Positions 18,786 to 26,604 of a stretch of 64,000 nucleotides of DNA are shown here, in pieces. Every line of letters begins with the position of its first letter. The first letter of the stretch is position 1. The position numbers and the translations under genes are program-made. The DNA is from JAWUWD01 sp034112085. GTDB taxonomy: Bacteria > Bacteroidota > Bacteroidia > Cytophagales > Cyclobacteriaceae. Where the stretch lies: NCBI GenBank assembly GCA_034112085.1, contig JAWUWD010000133.1:1-64000 (forward strand), read 5' to 3'. The notes beneath the pieces are model-generated. The model saw only the letters and a list, made by a program, of their open reading frames with translations. It was not told the DNA's origin and made no database searches.

Positions 18786-20549
18786 TCACTTCATGATTCT
18801 ATAAATAGGATACACCATGTGCTTGTCTTCATAATGAGGAGATCGCTTATAAATAAAGTCCAACTGAGAATAGGAGTTTTTAGCAAACTCTGGATTAATT
18901 TTCTTCTTAGCGTTAAACTCATCTCTAAGCTCCTTATTCTCCTTGAGTAGCTTAGCAGCAATGTCCTCAAAAACATACGGAGAGAAGTATTCTTTCTGTT
19001 GAAGGATAGTATCGAAGAAATTCCAATTAAAATAAGAGTCAACTGCTTGTGGCTCCAACACTTCAACCAAAAATCTTCCATTAGGTTGATTTACTGCTAT
19101 TATGAAATCTCCCTTCGTCAACGTAATCGCCTTATCAAATCGTTCAACTTCTGCACCAGAGTGTTGGTAATGTCCTTCGTACGGATTACTCGAAGAGTTG
19201 TATTTCTTTATTCGATAAGCTTGAACTGAAATTGTAGAATCCGCTTCCACAGGCTTCATGATAACTTGATTAATCTGTAGACGATCAATCACCTCACTCC
19301 AAGCCTTAGGAACTACATAATAAGCAGGGGCAACAATGGATTTCCAAGGTACATAATGATTGTAATAGGGAATTTGTTTGTTGTATGGTTTTTCTCGATT
19401 GTAAAATAGGCGATCAAGACCTGTCACACTGCTCTTGATGGTTTCTGCTTCATAACCTTTGAAGTTGAGCATTCTGGATGATGATCGATCCATTCTCCAT
19501 CCAACAGGGTGGCGCTGTCCAGCTAAGTTGGTGTTGCTCAAAGTAGACCTCATCTGTTTGATCTTATCTATATCAGTTGACATGATTTTCATGATGGTTT
19601 GGATAAACTTATAAGTGGCTTTGACACGGCTATCAAAAGGTTTCAACATGTGCGTTTCGATAGTGAATCCCAAACTTTGAAACAAAGCTGTATAACCAGA
19701 CGAATATCTGGGGCTGTCCATGAATTGCACATAGCCATCAATATCTGGGGATTTGTTGTATACATTGACAAATGGCACAATTTGTTCTCCCAATTCATAC
19801 ATACCTCCTTCAAGTTTGGGTATCATCTCATTTTTCAGATAGCTCCCAAGGTCTCCTCCCAACTTATCAGGCTGGGTGGCTAGATGTGTGATGTTGTATT
19901 GATAATCAGCACCATTGCTGACATGTGTATCAATAATGATATCAGGTTTGACCAAATGATTTATTTCTGCGAAGGCAAATGCGTTTTTTGAATCCATCTT
20001 GATGAAGTCACGATTGAGGTCGTAGTTTTTCGCATTTCCTCTAAACCCATATTCTTTAGGACCAATTTGATTGGTTCGACTATTACTATTGCGATTGAGC
20101 GCTCCTCCAATGTTATATATTGGGATAATGGCAAGGACAATATTGTCCAACAAAGGTCTCTTTTCGCTGTCTGTAAGATAATCCCTCACGAGCATCATAC
20201 TTGCATCTATCCCGTCAGGTTCTCCAGGGTGAATTCCATTGTTGATTAGAATGACAGCCTTGCCGCTTTGGTGCGCCTTGCTGAAGGCGAAGGTTTTATC
20301 TGTCGAAACAGTAATCAGGTGTAGTGGATGTCCACTATCAGTCTGGCCAATAGTCTGCACATTGACTTCTGGAAAATCCTGACCTAGCTGTTCATAGTAC
20401 TTGATGACTTCAGCATAAGTACCTGTTTCTAGTCCTCCAGATTTTTCAAATCTGGTTTCAAGGTTCGTCTGACCGATAAGAACTAAAGGAATTAGGAATG
20501 TGAGTGTTAGCAGAAGACCTTTCATTAGAGATGAGTTTTGAGTGAACAT
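18786..20549 (-). CDS. secreted M14 family metallocarboxypeptidase-like protein
   Basis: This 587-residue protein has a signal peptide (hydrophobic core about 10-25, ending LIGQ). The M14 zinc motif is NNGIHPGEPDGID (HxxE). IIDTHVSNGADYQY supplies the second His and FTIETHMLKP the likely catalytic Glu. YDLNRDFIK is the substrate-binding motif also seen in the other M14 protein of this window. ATG at 20549 has the A-rich upstream usual here; ATG at 20525 is an alternative giving a shorter signal. Only about 20% resemblance to the neighbouring M14 enzyme is apparent by eye, so it is not a recent duplicate. Confidence 0.88.
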   Translation of the reverse strand: MFTQNSSLMKGLLLTLTFLIPLVLIGQTNLETRFEKSGGLETGTYAEVIKYYEQLGQDFPEVNVQTIGQTDSGHPLHLITVSTDKTFAFSKAHQSGKAVILINNGIHPGEPDGIDASMMLVRDYLTDSEKRPLLDNIVLAIIPIYNIGGALNRNSNSRTNQIGPKEYGFRGNAKNYDLNRDFIKMDSKNAFAFAEINHLVKPDIIIDTHVSNGADYQYNITHLATQPDKLGGDLGSYLKNEMIPKLEGGMYELGEQIVPFVNVYNKSPDIDGYVQFMDSPRYSSGYTALFQSLGFTIETHMLKPFDSRVKATYKFIQTIMKIMSTDIDKIKQMRSTLSNTNLAGQRHPVGWRMDRSSSRMLNFKGYEAETIKSSVTGLDRLFYNREKPYNKQIPYYNHYVPWKSIVAPAYYVVPKAWSEVIDRLQINQVIMKPVEADSTISVQAYRIKKYNSSSNPYEGHYQHSGAEVERFDKAITLTKGDFIIAVNQPNGRFLVEVLEPQAVDSYFNWNFFDTILQQKEYFSPYVFEDIAAKLLKENKELRDEFNAKKKINPEFAKNSYSQLDFIYKRSPHYEDKHMVYPIYRIMK

Positions 20550-20662
20550 TTTATGATAGTTGATCTACCTATAATCAATCAATGTAGGCCTACCAAAAAC
20601 GTGTTTCATAAATATAATAAATCAATAGTTTGATCTACTGAAAATTGTGAGCAAAGTACAGT

Positions 20663-20693
20663 TGGTAATCTAATAGGCTTGGCGTATTTTTGG
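20663..20693 (+). promoter_or_regulatory. promoter of glyA
   Basis: TTG (20663-20665), 20 nt, then TATTTTTG (20686-20693) match the Bacteroidota primary sigma factor consensus. The expected transcript start leaves a leader of about 20 nt before the glyA ATG at 20718. Confidence 0.65.
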
Positions 20694-20717
20694 CGCATAT
20701 AAAATAACCACTTTATC

Positions 20718-21989
20718 ATGGAACGCGACCAACAAATTTTTGATCTAATAGACAGAGAAGCTCATCGCCAAGAATCAGGCATAGAGTTAATTGCTTCTGA
20801 GAATTTTACTTCTAAGCAAGTCATGGAAGCTGCAGGGTCAGTCTTGACCAACAAATATGCAGAAGGCCTACCTAGAAAAAGATATTATGGTGGTTGTGAA
20901 GTGGTCGATGAGATAGAGCAGTTGGCAATAGATCGCGCGAAAGAATTATTTGGTGCGAGTTGGGCCAATGTACAGCCACACTCAGGAGCTCAAGCTAATG
21001 CAGCAGTAATGCTAGCAGTGCTCAATGCGGGAGATAAAATCTTAGGATTTGATCTTTCACACGGAGGACACTTGACTCATGGATCATCTGTCAATTTTTC
21101 AGGTAAACTTTACGAACCTTCATTCTACGGAGTAGAAGAAGAGACGGGTTTGATTGATTTTGAAAAGGTGATAGACATTGCAAAGAAAGAAAAACCAAAG
21201 TTGATCATATGTGGAGCATCGGCATATAGTCGTGATTGGGACTATGCTGCTTTGAGAGAAGCTGCTGATGAGGTTGGGGCACTATTATTAGCAGACATCT
21301 CACATCCATCTGGACTTATCGCGCGAGGATTGCTAAATGATCCAATGGAGCATTGTCATATTATAACGACTACTACGCACAAAACACTTAGAGGGCCTAG
21401 AGGTGGTATGATCATGGTTGGGGAGAATTTCGAAAACCCATTTGGAATCAAAAACCCTAAGGGTGAGTTGAGGAAAATATCTGCCTTATTGGATTCTGGT
21501 GTATTCCCAGGAACACAAGGAGGACCACTAGAGCATGTTATCGCAGGAAAAGCAGTAGCATTTGCTGAAGCGCTAAGTGATGAGTACTTAGACTATACAG
21601 TGCAGGTGACTAAGAATGCACAAGCGATGTCAACTGCGTTTGTAGACAAGGGATATAAAGTAATATCAGGCGGAACTGATAATCATATGATGTTGATCGA
21701 TCTTCGATCAAAAAGCATCACAGGGAAAGTCGCTGAAAATACTTTGGTGAAAGCAGACATCACGATCAACAAAAACATGGTGCCATTTGATACGCAATCA
21801 CCATTTGTAACTTCTGGAATGCGAGTTGGGACTGCGGCTATGACAACACGTGGAATGAAAGAATCAGATATGACCAAGATTGTCGATCTTATTGATCAAG
21901 TTCTGACCAACCCTGAAAACGAAGCTAAGATCAGCGAAGTGAAAGGTCAAGTTAATGAATGGATGAAGGAATTTCCCTTATACAAATAA
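20718..21989 (+). CDS. glyA: serine hydroxymethyltransferase
   Basis: The 423-residue protein matches GlyA along its whole length. It has ELIASENFTSKQVMEAAGS near the start, NKYAEGLPRKRYYGGCE, and the PLP lysine in TTTTHKTLRGPRGG. GVFPGTQGGPLEH and GMRVGTAAMTTRGM are also present. It interconverts serine and glycine with tetrahydrofolate in the cytoplasm. It is first in a same-strand series with tatC (4 bp away) and rpiB. Confidence 0.97.
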   Translation: MERDQQIFDLIDREAHRQESGIELIASENFTSKQVMEAAGSVLTNKYAEGLPRKRYYGGCEVVDEIEQLAIDRAKELFGASWANVQPHSGAQANAAVMLAVLNAGDKILGFDLSHGGHLTHGSSVNFSGKLYEPSFYGVEEETGLIDFEKVIDIAKKEKPKLIICGASAYSRDWDYAALREAADEVGALLLADISHPSGLIARGLLNDPMEHCHIITTTTHKTLRGPRGGMIMVGENFENPFGIKNPKGELRKISALLDSGVFPGTQGGPLEHVIAGKAVAFAEALSDEYLDYTVQVTKNAQAMSTAFVDKGYKVISGGTDNHMMLIDLRSKSITGKVAENTLVKADITINKNMVPFDTQSPFVTSGMRVGTAAMTTRGMKESDMTKIVDLIDQVLTNPENEAKISEVKGQVNEWMKEFPLYK

Positions 21990-21992
21990 CTA

Positions 21993-22826
21993 GTGGATCA
22001 AATAGGCGAACATAGCGAAAAAGAGATGTCATTCCTCGATCATCTCGAGGAGTTGCGCTGGCATCTTGTGCGAGCAGTAGGGGCAGTAATGATCTTTGCC
22101 GTAGTCGCATTTTTATCAAAAGGATTTGTTTTTGACACCTTAATCCTTGGCCCTGCCAAACCTGAGTTTTGGACATTCAGGATGCTTTGTGAGTTGGGGT
22201 TGTTGATTAACTCTGAGTCTTTGTGCATCGAGGAGATTCCTTTCTTAATTCAAAGTAGAACAATGACTGGTCAGTTTACGATGCACTTGATGTCTTCATT
22301 TGCAATTGGAATAATCGTGGCTTTTCCATATATCTTTTGGGAAATATGGAGATTCATAGGCCCTGGATTACATACCAGTGAGCAAAAAATTTCTAAAGGA
22401 GCTGTATTTTTCGTTACGCTCTTATTTTCGATTGGTGTTAGTTTCGGATATTTTATCATGACTCCATTAGCGGTTAACTTTCTGGCTAACTACCAGGTAA
22501 GCGCTATGGTCATGAATGAATTTGATATTACCTCGTATGTCTCAACTGTGACTACTTTGGTGCTTGGAAGTGGGCTTTTATTTCAACTACCGATGGTGGT
22601 TTATTTCTTGTCAAAAGTTGGTGTGGTTACTCCTCAACTTATGAAGCAATACCGCAAGCATGCCATCGTAGTTATACTATTTATGGGAGCAATACTGACA
22701 CCGCCAGATCCGATGAGTCAAGTGCTGATAGCATTTCCATTGTTTGGACTGTACCAATTTAGTATTTTGATATCAGCATCTGTATGGAGAGGAAAAGCTA
22801 AGGCAGAAGCAAAACACAGCAATTAA
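21993..22826 (+). CDS. tatC: Sec-independent protein translocase TatC
   Basis: The 277-residue protein has the TatC hallmark EMSFLDHLEELRWHLVRAV at the N-terminus and about six TM segments, with FPYIFWEIWRFIGPGL after TM2. It forms the receptor of the twin-arginine translocase. The frame starts with GTG at 21993, three bases after the glyA stop. ATG at 22026 (MSFLDHLEEL) is the alternative, but the longer N-terminus with acidic residues is normal in this phylum. TatA/B genes are not in the window. Confidence 0.94.
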   Translation: MDQIGEHSEKEMSFLDHLEELRWHLVRAVGAVMIFAVVAFLSKGFVFDTLILGPAKPEFWTFRMLCELGLLINSESLCIEEIPFLIQSRTMTGQFTMHLMSSFAIGIIVAFPYIFWEIWRFIGPGLHTSEQKISKGAVFFVTLLFSIGVSFGYFIMTPLAVNFLANYQVSAMVMNEFDITSYVSTVTTLVLGSGLLFQLPMVVYFLSKVGVVTPQLMKQYRKHAIVVILFMGAILTPPDPMSQVLIAFPLFGLYQFSILISASVWRGKAKAEAKHSN

Positions 22827-22838
22827 AACCTTAATAAC

Positions 22839-23267
22839 ATGAAAATAGCATTGGGTGGCGATCATGCCGGAGTAGAATATAAAGCAAAATTGATTGAATT
22901 GCTAACTAGTCAAGGACATGTGACCAAAGATTTTGGTCCTATTACTGAAGACTCAGTGGATTATCCGGACTTTGCTCATCCTCTGGCAAGTGCTGTTGAG
23001 CATAAAGAGTCTGATCTGGGCATCCTTATCTGTGGTAGTGGCAATGGAGTAGCTATGACAGCCAATAAACACGCAGGTGTTAGAGCGGCACTTTGTTGGA
23101 ACACAGAATTGGCAGCATTATCTAAACAGCACAATAATGCCAACGTGATTTGCATCCCTGCTAGATTTGTTGATTTCGAACTAGCGAAAGATATGGTAAG
23201 CACTTTTGTTTCTACGGACTTCGAAGGAGGAAGACATGGAAGAAGAGTCGATAAGATTAGTTGCTAG
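22839..23267 (+). CDS. rpiB: ribose-5-phosphate isomerase B
   Basis: The 142-residue protein is a LacAB/RpiB-type isomerase: KIALGGDHAGVEYK at the start, GILICGSGNGVAMTANKH with the catalytic Cys, and HNNANVICIPARF with the active-site His. It interconverts ribose 5-phosphate and ribulose 5-phosphate. It lies 12 bp after tatC and is probably co-transcribed. Its TAG stop shares the palindrome CTAG (23264-23267) with the stop of the convergent gene. Confidence 0.94.
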   Translation: MKIALGGDHAGVEYKAKLIELLTSQGHVTKDFGPITEDSVDYPDFAHPLASAVEHKESDLGILICGSGNGVAMTANKHAGVRAALCWNTELAALSKQHNNANVICIPARFVDFELAKDMVSTFVSTDFEGGRHGRRVDKISC

Positions 23268-24688
23268 TTTGTCTTAATCTTATAACCTTTTCGCAAATAC
23301 ACTCCTTTTTCAAGAAGTTCATATTGCGTATCTATAGTGGGCATTCTTAGAAAGAAATCAGGTAATACACTGTATTGATCAACGATAATATCCGGTGTGT
23401 TTTGAATCAAATCTTTATACACTTCTGAAGTCTGGATGAAGTTGTCTTGTTCATTCAAGAGTAAGTCATTATACGTTTCCCAGCTATAAAACTTGGAAGC
23501 CAGTGTACTCTGTTTGTATAAATTAAGATCACCACTGACTATCCATGCTTTTTGTCCAAATAACAAGTTGTCATACCTGGATTCTTTGATTGACAAACTC
23601 TTATAATTTGCTTGACGGGAAATAATATTATCTCCAAAATGGGCCAAGTAGCTTATACCAATAATCAAAACGGGAAAGAGATTAAACCCAAACCCCGACC
23701 AAAATTTTCTTTTAGAGAGTATAAATTGATGTGTAATGAAATAAGCTACCGGAGGCACAAAAATGATTAGGTCAACCATTCCAGATTTGGAGCGAATCAA
23801 TAAGAACAAAGACATCAGTATCCAAATTAGCATCATTTGTGCAATTCGAGCTTGATAGTTAGAGAACCTTGAGCCTTGTAGAACTTTTACTATAGATAAC
23901 AATAAATAGATTGTAGGGACAATAGATAGTAGGATTAATGCATTTATTCCTAAATATGAGGTGGAGTTTTCAAACCACGAACTCCAAAAGACACCAAGTG
24001 AATCAGCAGTGTTGTCCATCAAAAAATAATAAACTCCTGTCAATAAAAATGGTAAGACAATTCCGAAAAATATTAAAAAGTATCGTCTTAAAATGGTCGC
24101 TGAGAATAAGGCTAATCCAAGTATACTGATTAGACCAAATGCGATCGAAGGAAAATAGAAAAGCGCAGCTAATCCAAGATATATGCCGATATTCAATATT
24201 TTTTCATCTCTTTTCACACGAAACTCGACTTGCCCAAAGATATTATTCAGTGCCAATAAAATGAAGGTAATTGAGAGCATGACTGGACTTACAGCGAACA
24301 TGTCCATAGACACAGACATCAGAATGGTATAGACCACTGCTGGCACGTAGTTATTTTCTGTGTAGATTTTGTTATTTAAGGCCAGTCTATTGAAAAGGAT
24401 AGCTTGGAAAAACATAAGCATAAATCCAACAACATGGTATGCAATGATTGATTTACCAAACAACCAATGCATAATCGAGAAGAACCCAGCAGATAATGGC
24501 CCTATGTTCACCCAAAGGTCTTTATAGAGAATGTTACCATTAGCAAGCCGTTCCCCGATTAACATGTGATGTAGGTCTGGGAGTAACACTTCTATACCGT
24601 TCCAATAGAATGGTAGTCTGAATAAAATTAAAAGAGCCAACAAAAACAGTAGTCGATAAGGATCGTTGACCTTAAAAAAGCGTAGCAA
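23264..24688 (-). CDS. multi-pass membrane protein, possibly GT-C glycosyltransferase-like
   Basis: This 474-residue protein has about 10-12 hydrophobic segments and a soluble C-terminal tail of about 90 residues. The first loop after TM1 contains DLHHMLIGERLANGNILYKD, and the tail contains DIIVDQYSVLPDFF. An acidic first loop and small C-terminal domain recall GT-C glycosyltransferases, but no diagnostic motif is certain. The start can only be TTG at 24688: an in-frame stop lies just upstream and the next Met is near residue 42. Its last codon overlaps rpiB by 4 bp. Confidence 0.75.
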   Translation of the reverse strand: MLRFFKVNDPYRLLFLLALLILFRLPFYWNGIEVLLPDLHHMLIGERLANGNILYKDLWVNIGPLSAGFFSIMHWLFGKSIIAYHVVGFMLMFFQAILFNRLALNNKIYTENNYVPAVVYTILMSVSMDMFAVSPVMLSITFILLALNNIFGQVEFRVKRDEKILNIGIYLGLAALFYFPSIAFGLISILGLALFSATILRRYFLIFFGIVLPFLLTGVYYFLMDNTADSLGVFWSSWFENSTSYLGINALILLSIVPTIYLLLSIVKVLQGSRFSNYQARIAQMMLIWILMSLFLLIRSKSGMVDLIIFVPPVAYFITHQFILSKRKFWSGFGFNLFPVLIIGISYLAHFGDNIISRQANYKSLSIKESRYDNLLFGQKAWIVSGDLNLYKQSTLASKFYSWETYNDLLLNEQDNFIQTSEVYKDLIQNTPDIIVDQYSVLPDFFLRMPTIDTQYELLEKGVYLRKGYKIKTN

Positions 24689-24778
24689 TAGAAGGATTGT
24701 TTAGGTGATTATCAACGCCCGAAAGTACTTGATATATCTCGATATTGTAAAGAAATCTAATAAGTTTATGTGCTGGGA

Positions 24779-24810
24779 TTGGCAATCTTGTCAATAGTAA
24801 TGGATATTTG
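24779..24810 (+). promoter_or_regulatory. possible rbfA promoter
   Basis: TTG (24779-24781), 21 nt, then GATATTTG (24803-24810), one mismatch from TAnnTTTG. It ends 4 bp before the rbfA ATG, so the transcript would be nearly leaderless. Confidence 0.35.
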
Positions 24811-24814
24811 CACT

Positions 24815-25183
24815 ATGAACGAAAGTAAAAGACAACAGAAATTCGCAAGACTAATCCTAAAAGACCTTAGTGAAATCTTACAACAAGATAAACGAGGAAT
24901 ATTGGAAGGAGCTTTTATTACGATCTCTGATGTAATGATGTCTCCTGATTTATCAATTGCCAAAGTTTATTTGAGCATGTTGATGATTAAAGATCGGGAA
25001 GCATTACTTGAAAAAATTAATGACAGGAAAAGTGAAATAAGAAAAGCTTTAGGCAATAAGATTGGAAAGCAGGTAAGAATCGTTCCAAACTTGTTATTTT
25101 ATATAGATGATATTCCTGAGAATGCTTCAAGAATTGATAAAATTATAGGAGACTTAGATATTCCTTCCAAAGATGGTAAATAG
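24815..25183 (+). CDS. rbfA: 30S ribosome-binding factor RbfA
   Basis: The 122-residue protein is a single KH-like domain typical of RbfA: ILKDLSEILQQD near the N-terminus, VMMSPDLSIAKVYLS in the middle, VRIVPNLLFYIDD near the end. It helps 16S rRNA maturation at the 30S subunit. The frame runs back to 24770, but ATG at 24815 (MNESKRQQKFARLI) gives the usual length, and the promoter-like sequence lies before it. The LolC/E-like permease follows after 38 bp, a pairing I recall from other Bacteroidota. Confidence 0.92.
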   Translation: MNESKRQQKFARLILKDLSEILQQDKRGILEGAFITISDVMMSPDLSIAKVYLSMLMIKDREALLEKINDRKSEIRKALGNKIGKQVRIVPNLLFYIDDIPENASRIDKIIGDLDIPSKDGK

Positions 25184-25221
25184 GAACTCAACCTTTCCAG
25201 CATGTTAATAATATACGGTAA

Positions 25222-26445
25222 TTGAATCTCCCTCTTTTCATAGCTAGACGATATTTTTGGTCAAAAAAAAAGCGCAACTTTATTAGTGTAATCTCTATTA
25301 TCTCGATGATTGGGGTGGCAGTATGCACCGCTGCTTTGGTTATTGTATTGTCAGTATTCAATGGACTTGAGACATTACTTCAGTCCCTCTACTCAAATTT
25401 TGATCCCGAGGTGAAGATTGAGTCAACTTTAGGCAAGTCATTTCAGGTGACGCCAGAATTGCTGGCTACGATCGAAGCAGTGGATGGGGTGGGAATAGTC
25501 ACGGAAGTCATCGAAGATTATGTATACGTTAAGTACAGAGATGCGGATAAAGTAGTGACAATGAAGGGTGTTAGTGAAAACTTCCTTGACCAACATCGCA
25601 TTGATAATGCGATAGTATCAGGTGAGTTGAAACTCCAACAACATGATATTAACTATGCCATCATTGGTCGAGGAATACAATATGCCCTATCGATTATACC
25701 AGGAGAAAATATCTTTGCACTACAAGTGCATTACATCAAAGAGCCTAAAGCTGGATCGATAGATATCAACAAGATATATCGCAAACAAAACATCCTTCCA
25801 GGAAGTATTTTTGCCATAGAGCAGACGTATGATGAGAACTATATAATAGTCCCATTGAGCTTTGCCAAAGAACTACTCAACTACGGTAATAAAAGAACTT
25901 CAGTAGAAGTTAAAATTTCAGATAAGGCGCAACTTAGAACGGTCATAGACAACCTCCGTACGCAGTTAGGAGACTCTTTTACCGTCTTGGACAGATTGGA
26001 GCAACAGGCAGATCTTTATAAGCTTTTAAAACTTGAAAAGCTATTTGTGTTTATTGCCGTAGCTTTTATTCTTTTGGTTGGGTCTATCAATATTTTCTTT
26101 TCACTGTCAATGTTGGCTATTGACAAGAAAAAAGATATTTCGGTATTGTACGCTATGGGTGCTAAGGATGATCTTGTTAGAAAGATTTTTATGTTCGAAG
26201 GAGCCATTATTGCTATCGGGGGAGCGCTCTTTGGTATAAGTATTGGTGTACTGGTATGCTGGCTGCAACAAACCTTTGGGTTAGTGAGCATGGGGACTGC
26301 AAGTACAGTCATGTCAAGCTATCCAGTTGATATGCAGTTGATGGATTTCGTAATTACAGGGCTGACGATTATTGCAATAACATTCGTGGTTTCCTATCGA
26401 CCAGCAGTTATTGCTGTTCGATTTGGGAAGGCTATTGATTTGTGA
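25222..26445 (+). CDS. LolC/LolE-type ABC permease (FtsX family)
   Basis: This 407-residue protein has one N-terminal TM (after RRYFWSKKKRNFISVISIIS), a periplasmic domain of about 230 residues and three C-terminal TMs in an FtsX domain (KKKDISVLYAMGAKDDLVRKIF). The layout fits lipoprotein-releasing permeases, which move lipoproteins from inner to outer membrane with LolD. No ATPase is adjacent. The start is TTG at 25222: MNLPLFIARRYF is the standard beginning of this family, and no Met occurs before residue 29. Confidence 0.9.
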   Translation: MNLPLFIARRYFWSKKKRNFISVISIISMIGVAVCTAALVIVLSVFNGLETLLQSLYSNFDPEVKIESTLGKSFQVTPELLATIEAVDGVGIVTEVIEDYVYVKYRDADKVVTMKGVSENFLDQHRIDNAIVSGELKLQQHDINYAIIGRGIQYALSIIPGENIFALQVHYIKEPKAGSIDINKIYRKQNILPGSIFAIEQTYDENYIIVPLSFAKELLNYGNKRTSVEVKISDKAQLRTVIDNLRTQLGDSFTVLDRLEQQADLYKLLKLEKLFVFIAVAFILLVGSINIFFSLSMLAIDKKKDISVLYAMGAKDDLVRKIFMFEGAIIAIGGALFGISIGVLVCWLQQTFGLVSMGTASTVMSSYPVDMQLMDFVITGLTIIAITFVVSYRPAVIAVRFGKAIDL

Positions 26446-26604
26446 TCCTCAAATATTTCATTCTTCACGGTTATAATCTGTTGAAAAATCCTTATTTTTC
26501 GATTCTGCATAAACAAAAAATATGCAAGAGTTGGTCTTTTTGGGTACTTGAACACCCGACTAGTCCGTCATAATTATTAATAAATATTAACACAGCTATC
26601 TCCG

